DNA of 64,000 nt from JAFARZ01 sp035651595 (GTDB lineage: Bacteria; Actinomycetota; Actinomycetes; Streptosporangiales; Streptosporangiaceae): assembly GCA_035651595.1 (NCBI GenBank), contig DASRFJ010000237.1, forward strand, positions 1-64,000. The letters are read 5' to 3'. The notes below the pieces were generated by a model, which was given only the letters and a program-made list of their open reading frames with translations, was not told the DNA's origin and ran no database searches. A program made the position numbers and the translations under genes. This document shows, piece by piece, positions 61,256 to 64,000 of this stretch. Each line of letters opens with the position of its first letter. Position 1 is the stretch's first letter.

Positions 61256-62207
61256 GCTCGCCTGCCGCCTCCTCAAGGGGCCTGCCTCGCCAGCCCGCCA
61301 CGTTCAGCCCGAACTTCGCGACCAGCCGGTCGGTGAACCGACCGCCGCGCGGACCAGGCCCGTCCAGGCGGACGAGCCGCACCGGCAGCTCACCCCTGCG
61401 CACCTCGACCCGAGAGCCGGTCGGCAGATCGACCTTACGTCGCCCATCGCACCACAGAACGCCGCCCGGTGTCGCCGAAATGACCTCCACGGCCAGCACC
61501 GCCGACGGCGACACCACCAGCGGCGGCGCGAACAGCGCGTGCGCGCTGATCGGCACCAGGAGCAACGCCTCGACTTCCGGCCAGACGACGGGACCGCCGG
61601 CCGAGTACGCGTACGCGGTGGACCCGGTCGGCGTCGAGCACACCACGCCGTCACAGCCCAGCCGGGACAGCGGCCGCCCGTCGACCTCGCAGATCACCTC
61701 CAGCATCCGCTCCCGCGCGGCCTTCTCGACCGTCGCCTCGTTCAGCGCCCAGGTGCGCGCCAGCACTGTCCTAGCGGGGCCGGCTGTGCCGACGGGTCCG
61801 TTAGTCCGCACGGTGACGTCGATCGTCATCCGCTCCTCGACCACGTACCGCCGGGCGATCAGCCGGTCCACGGTGTCGGCGAGCACGTCCGGTTCGGCCT
61901 CGGCCAGGAATCCGACGTGCCCGAGGTTCACCCCGATGAGCGGCACACCGGCGGGCCGGGACAGCTCCGCGGCGCGCAGCAGCGTGCCGTCCCCGCCGAG
62001 CACGATCACGATCTCCGCGCCGGCCGCCGCGTCCGGGCCGGGCGCCACCTGCTCCTTGATGTCCCCGGTGCCGATGTCGGCGGCCTCGTCCGCCAGCGCG
62101 CGGACGACGATCCCCGCGGCGTTCAGCTGCTTGGCCACCAGCCTGGCCTTGTGCAGCGCGCTCTCTCGCCCCGTGTGCGCCGTCAGCAGCATCGTCCGCT
62201 GTCCCAC
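61248..62207 (-). CDS. nadK: NAD kinase
   Basis: The 319-residue ATP-NAD kinase begins VGQRTMLLTAHTGRESALHKARLVAKQLNAAG and contains the GGDGT motif (IVLGGDGTLLRAAEL), NLGHVGFL, NEATVEK (substrate-binding NE), and the SYAYSAGGP-type STPTGSTAYAYSAGGPVVWP. The GTG at 62207 shares a base with the tlyA stop (TAGTG); an ATG five codons in is an alternative. Essential for NADP supply. Confidence 0.95.
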   Translation of the reverse strand: MGQRTMLLTAHTGRESALHKARLVAKQLNAAGIVVRALADEAADIGTGDIKEQVAPGPDAAAGAEIVIVLGGDGTLLRAAELSRPAGVPLIGVNLGHVGFLAEAEPDVLADTVDRLIARRYVVEERMTIDVTVRTNGPVGTAGPARTVLARTWALNEATVEKAARERMLEVICEVDGRPLSRLGCDGVVCSTPTGSTAYAYSAGGPVVWPEVEALLLVPISAHALFAPPLVVSPSAVLAVEVISATPGGVLWCDGRRKVDLPTGSRVEVRRGELPVRLVRLDGPGPRGGRFTDRLVAKFGLNVAGWRGRPLEEAAGEHA

Positions 62208-63007
62208 TAGTGCGGTCCCTCCTCGATAGCCCGCTCCAGTTCTGACTCGTCCAGTGGCGGCGCCCCGCGCCGCAGCCACACGAAATATTCCACGTTCCCG
62301 GCGGGCCCCGGCAGGGAACTCGCCGTTATGCCAAGCACGCCGAGCCCTAGCCGCCCCGCCGCCTCACAAACGTTTTTTATAGCCTCAGAACGTACCGTGG
62401 TATCACGAACCACTCCCCCGGCTCCGACACGACCCTTGCCGGCCTCGAACTGCGGCTTCACCATGAGCACGAAGTCCGCGTCCGGCGTCGCGCACGCCAC
62501 CAGCGCGGGCAGCACCAGCGTCAGCGAGATGAACGACAGGTCGGCGACGACCAGGCCGGGCGCGGGCGCGACCTGCTCCGGCCGGAGACCGCGCACGTTG
62601 ACCCGGTCGAGGACGGTGACCCGCGGGTCGGTGCGCAGCGACCAGGCGAGCTGGCCGTAGCCGACGTCGGCGGCGACGACGTGCGCGGCCCCGGCCCGGA
62701 GCAGCACGTCGGTGAAGCCGCCGGTGGACGCGCCCGCGTCCAGGCAGCGCCGGCCGGCCACCGGTACGGAGAACGCGGCCAGCGCGCCGGCGAGCTTGTG
62801 CCCGCCGCGCGACACGTACCCGGGTTCGCCCCCCGCGTCGCTGATCGTGATCGGCGCGTCCCTGGTCACCTGTGTGGCCGGTTTCGCCGCCGGGCTTCCG
62901 CCGACCGCGACACGCCCGGCGCTGACCAGCTCGGCGGCCTGTTCCCGGGACCGGGCCAGCCCACGCCGCACCAGCTCCGCGTCCAGCCTTACCCGGGCAG
63001 CACTCAA
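62207..63007 (-). CDS. tlyA: rRNA 2'-O-methyltransferase TlyA
   Basis: The 266-residue protein has an N-terminal S4 RNA-binding domain (RLDAELVRRGLARSREQAAELVSAGRVAVGG) and an FtsJ/RrmJ-like methyltransferase with GYVSRGGHKLAGAL, CLDAGASTGGFTDVLLRAGA (SAM motif), VADLSFISLTLVLPAL and MVKPQFEAGKGRVG. In mycobacteria TlyA methylates 16S and 23S rRNA and is needed for capreomycin susceptibility. TTG start at 63007, overlapping the small upstream gene by four bases. Confidence 0.95.
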   Translation of the reverse strand: MSAARVRLDAELVRRGLARSREQAAELVSAGRVAVGGSPAAKPATQVTRDAPITISDAGGEPGYVSRGGHKLAGALAAFSVPVAGRRCLDAGASTGGFTDVLLRAGAAHVVAADVGYGQLAWSLRTDPRVTVLDRVNVRGLRPEQVAPAPGLVVADLSFISLTLVLPALVACATPDADFVLMVKPQFEAGKGRVGAGGVVRDTTVRSEAIKNVCEAAGRLGLGVLGITASSLPGPAGNVEYFVWLRRGAPPLDESELERAIEEGPH

Positions 63008-63180
63008 CGCTGATCCTCGTCCAGCTGGGCGAGAATCTCCCCGAGCCGCCGGTGAACCTCGTCGAGCACCGCCGGGTGGTCCGCCACCGGAACGTCCGCG
63101 AGCCCGGCCAGTGGCGCGACGGCCTGGTCCACTCGCTCGTCACCAGTCGGTGCTGTCACCGCTGGGGTTTCCCCATCCAT
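63004..63180 (-). CDS. Small conserved protein upstream of tlyA (Rv1693-like)
   Basis: The 58-residue product runs from the ATG at 63180 (MDGETPAVTAPTGDERVDQA) to LGEILAQLDEDQR. Its C-terminal half is an amphipathic helix (HPAVLDEVHRRLGEILAQLDED). Its stop overlaps the tlyA start by four bases. Mycobacterium has a hypothetical gene of the same length at the same place (Rv1693), so position and size support a real gene. Function unknown. Confidence 0.75.
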   Translation of the reverse strand: MDGETPAVTAPTGDERVDQAVAPLAGLADVPVADHPAVLDEVHRRLGEILAQLDEDQR

Positions 63181-63238
63181 ATAAGCTAGCCTCCCCGTGG
63201 AACGCTACCCGTTACCTGATCACGTGAGCGAGGCGAGC

Positions 63239-63583
63239 ATGGCTTCAGCCGAGGAATGCCGCGAGGCGCTGCAGAAGCTCACCGGCCGGCTGTCCGAGAT
63301 GAAACCAGGGGACAGGGCCAGCTACTTCGGCAACCGGTCGATGAGCGTCGAGGTGACCGACCTGGGCGTGACGTTCGTGACCAGGTTCACCGACGACGGC
63401 ACCGAACCGGTCCGCGAGGCGGCGCCCGGCGAGCCGCAGGCCGACATCCGGCTGACCGCGAAGAGCGACGACGTCCTGCACCTGGCCGAATCCCCGCAGA
63501 ACATCGCCCGCATGTGGGTGTCCGGCAAGGTCGGCGTGAAGGCCAGCATGCGTGACCTGCTAGCCCTGCGCAAGCTGCTGTGA
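63239..63583 (+). CDS. SCP2 sterol-binding domain protein
   Basis: The 114-residue protein is a single SCP2-like lipid-binding domain: ALQKLTGRLSEMKPGDRASYFGNRSMSVEVTDLGVTFVTRFTDDG and ADIRLTAKSDDVLHLAESPQNIARMWVSGKVGVKASMRDLLALRKLL, with the typical SGKVxVxGxM strand. I start it at the ATG at 63239; GTG codons at 63197 and 63224 are alternatives. It is divergent from the tlyA leader gene and followed by the phosphatase with one intervening base. Confidence 0.85.
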   Translation: MASAEECREALQKLTGRLSEMKPGDRASYFGNRSMSVEVTDLGVTFVTRFTDDGTEPVREAAPGEPQADIRLTAKSDDVLHLAESPQNIARMWVSGKVGVKASMRDLLALRKLL

Positions 63584-63584
63584 C

Positions 63585-64000
63585 ATGGGTGACCTGATCC
63601 TGCTGCGGCACGGCGAGACCGAGTGGAGCCAGGCCGGCAAGCACACCGGCCGGACGGACGTCCCGCTCACCGCGCACGGCGAGGAATGTGCGGCCGCCGT
63701 ATCGCCGCTGCTCCGCGACCGCCACATCACCGCGGTCTTCACCAGCCCGGCCCAGCGCGCCGTCCGCACCGCCGAACTGGCCCTCGGCAGCGCCGCCGCG
63801 TCCGCCAAGCAGGACCCCGACCTGTGGGAATGGGATTACGGCGGCTACGAGGGACTGACCACAGCGCAGATCCAGCAGACCCGGCCCGGCTGGTACCTGT
63901 GGCGGGACGGCGTGATACCGGGCGACAGTGACCATCCCGGCGAGAGCGTCCAGTCGGTCGGCGAGCGCACCGGCCGGGTGCTCGCCCGGGTCCGCCCGCT
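63585..64000 (+). CDS. Histidine phosphatase superfamily protein (phosphoglycerate mutase-like), truncated by the window end
   Basis: The first 138 residues are present: the catalytic RHG motif in LILLRHGETEWSQAGKHTGRTDVPLT (residues 4-29), the conserved arginine in FTSPAQRAVRTAEL, and WEWDYGGYEGLTTAQIQ with the acid/base glutamate region. The frame is open to the last base, so the C-terminal histidine is outside the window. Substrate cannot be told; many actinomycete members are broad phosphatases rather than glycolytic mutases. Confidence 0.88.
   Translation, partial: MGDLILLRHGETEWSQAGKHTGRTDVPLTAHGEECAAAVSPLLRDRHITAVFTSPAQRAVRTAELALGSAAASAKQDPDLWEWDYGGYEGLTTAQIQQTRPGWYLWRDGVIPGDSDHPGESVQSVGERTGRVLARVRP

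Overview
The window is very GC-rich, densely packed and uses many GTG/TTG starts and 4-base start/stop overlaps. Together with ergothioneine genes, TlyA-NadK-RecN synteny, SteA/SteB, PucR, DUF222-HNH and CGNR proteins this points to a soil-type actinomycete (Actinomycetota). I cannot fix the order or genus from sequence alone. No rRNA, complete tRNA, CRISPR array or intact insertion sequence was seen.

Layout. 0.1-11.4 kb is an accessory-looking stretch of small enzymes and regulator/target pairs: ornithine cyclodeaminase-like, metallo-beta-lactamase, carboxymuconolactone decarboxylase, GNAT, a frameshifted winged-helix gene, two MFS exporters beside ArsR and LysR regulators, and an ArsR-SRPBCC pair bracketed by 37-base inverted repeats. 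11.6-28.0 kb is a nearly complete purine-catabolism locus: PucR regulator; OHCU decarboxylase, HIU hydrolase, uricase; three-subunit xanthine dehydrogenase with an 8-oxoguanine deaminase-like gene inserted between subunits; then hydroxypyruvate isomerase, tartronate semialdehyde reductase, allantoinase, allantoicase and glycerate kinase. It would take xanthine to allantoate, and glyoxylate-derived carbon to 2-phosphoglycerate. Glyoxylate carboligase, a recognisable ureidoglycolate lyase and a purine permease are not in the window.

28.1-31.9 kb holds a lipoprotein, a decayed cytochrome P450 pseudogene and a DUF222-HNH gene. 32.0-38.3 kb is a LacI-controlled sugar ABC importer (no ATPase) divergent from a GH42 beta-galactosidase, with operator-like sites between them. 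38.3-40.4 kb is a small heat-shock island (HspR-like MerR, a degenerate J-domain protein, Hsp20, a second MerR). 40.4-46.3 kb is a tightly coupled envelope operon: steA, steB, MraY-like, MurJ-like, glycosyltransferase.

46.5-52.1 kb is an egtABCD ergothioneine cluster (no egtE) followed by an MFS transporter, with three tandem-repeat tracts in 0.75 kb. 52.6-54.9 kb is a DGPF/YCII protein plus an ECF42-type sigma factor fused in frame to a methyltransferase. 54.9-59.4 kb carries an ASCH-like protein, an SDR, a membrane protein and a divergent pair around a palindromic operator. 59.5-63.2 kb is the conserved recN-nadK-tlyA operon with its small leader ORF, followed by an SCP2 protein and a truncated histidine phosphatase at the right edge.

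The most unusual signals are: (i) two copies of a long G/C-tract hairpin (52.2 and 59.5 kb) whose arms co-vary; (ii) the inverted-repeat-bracketed ArsR-SRPBCC cassette; (iii) the sigma factor-methyltransferase fusion; (iv) a GGGGGTCCGGGGG palindromic repeat absorbed into the ends of two coding regions; (v) 13 kb lying between recN and steA, which are adjacent in mycobacteria.
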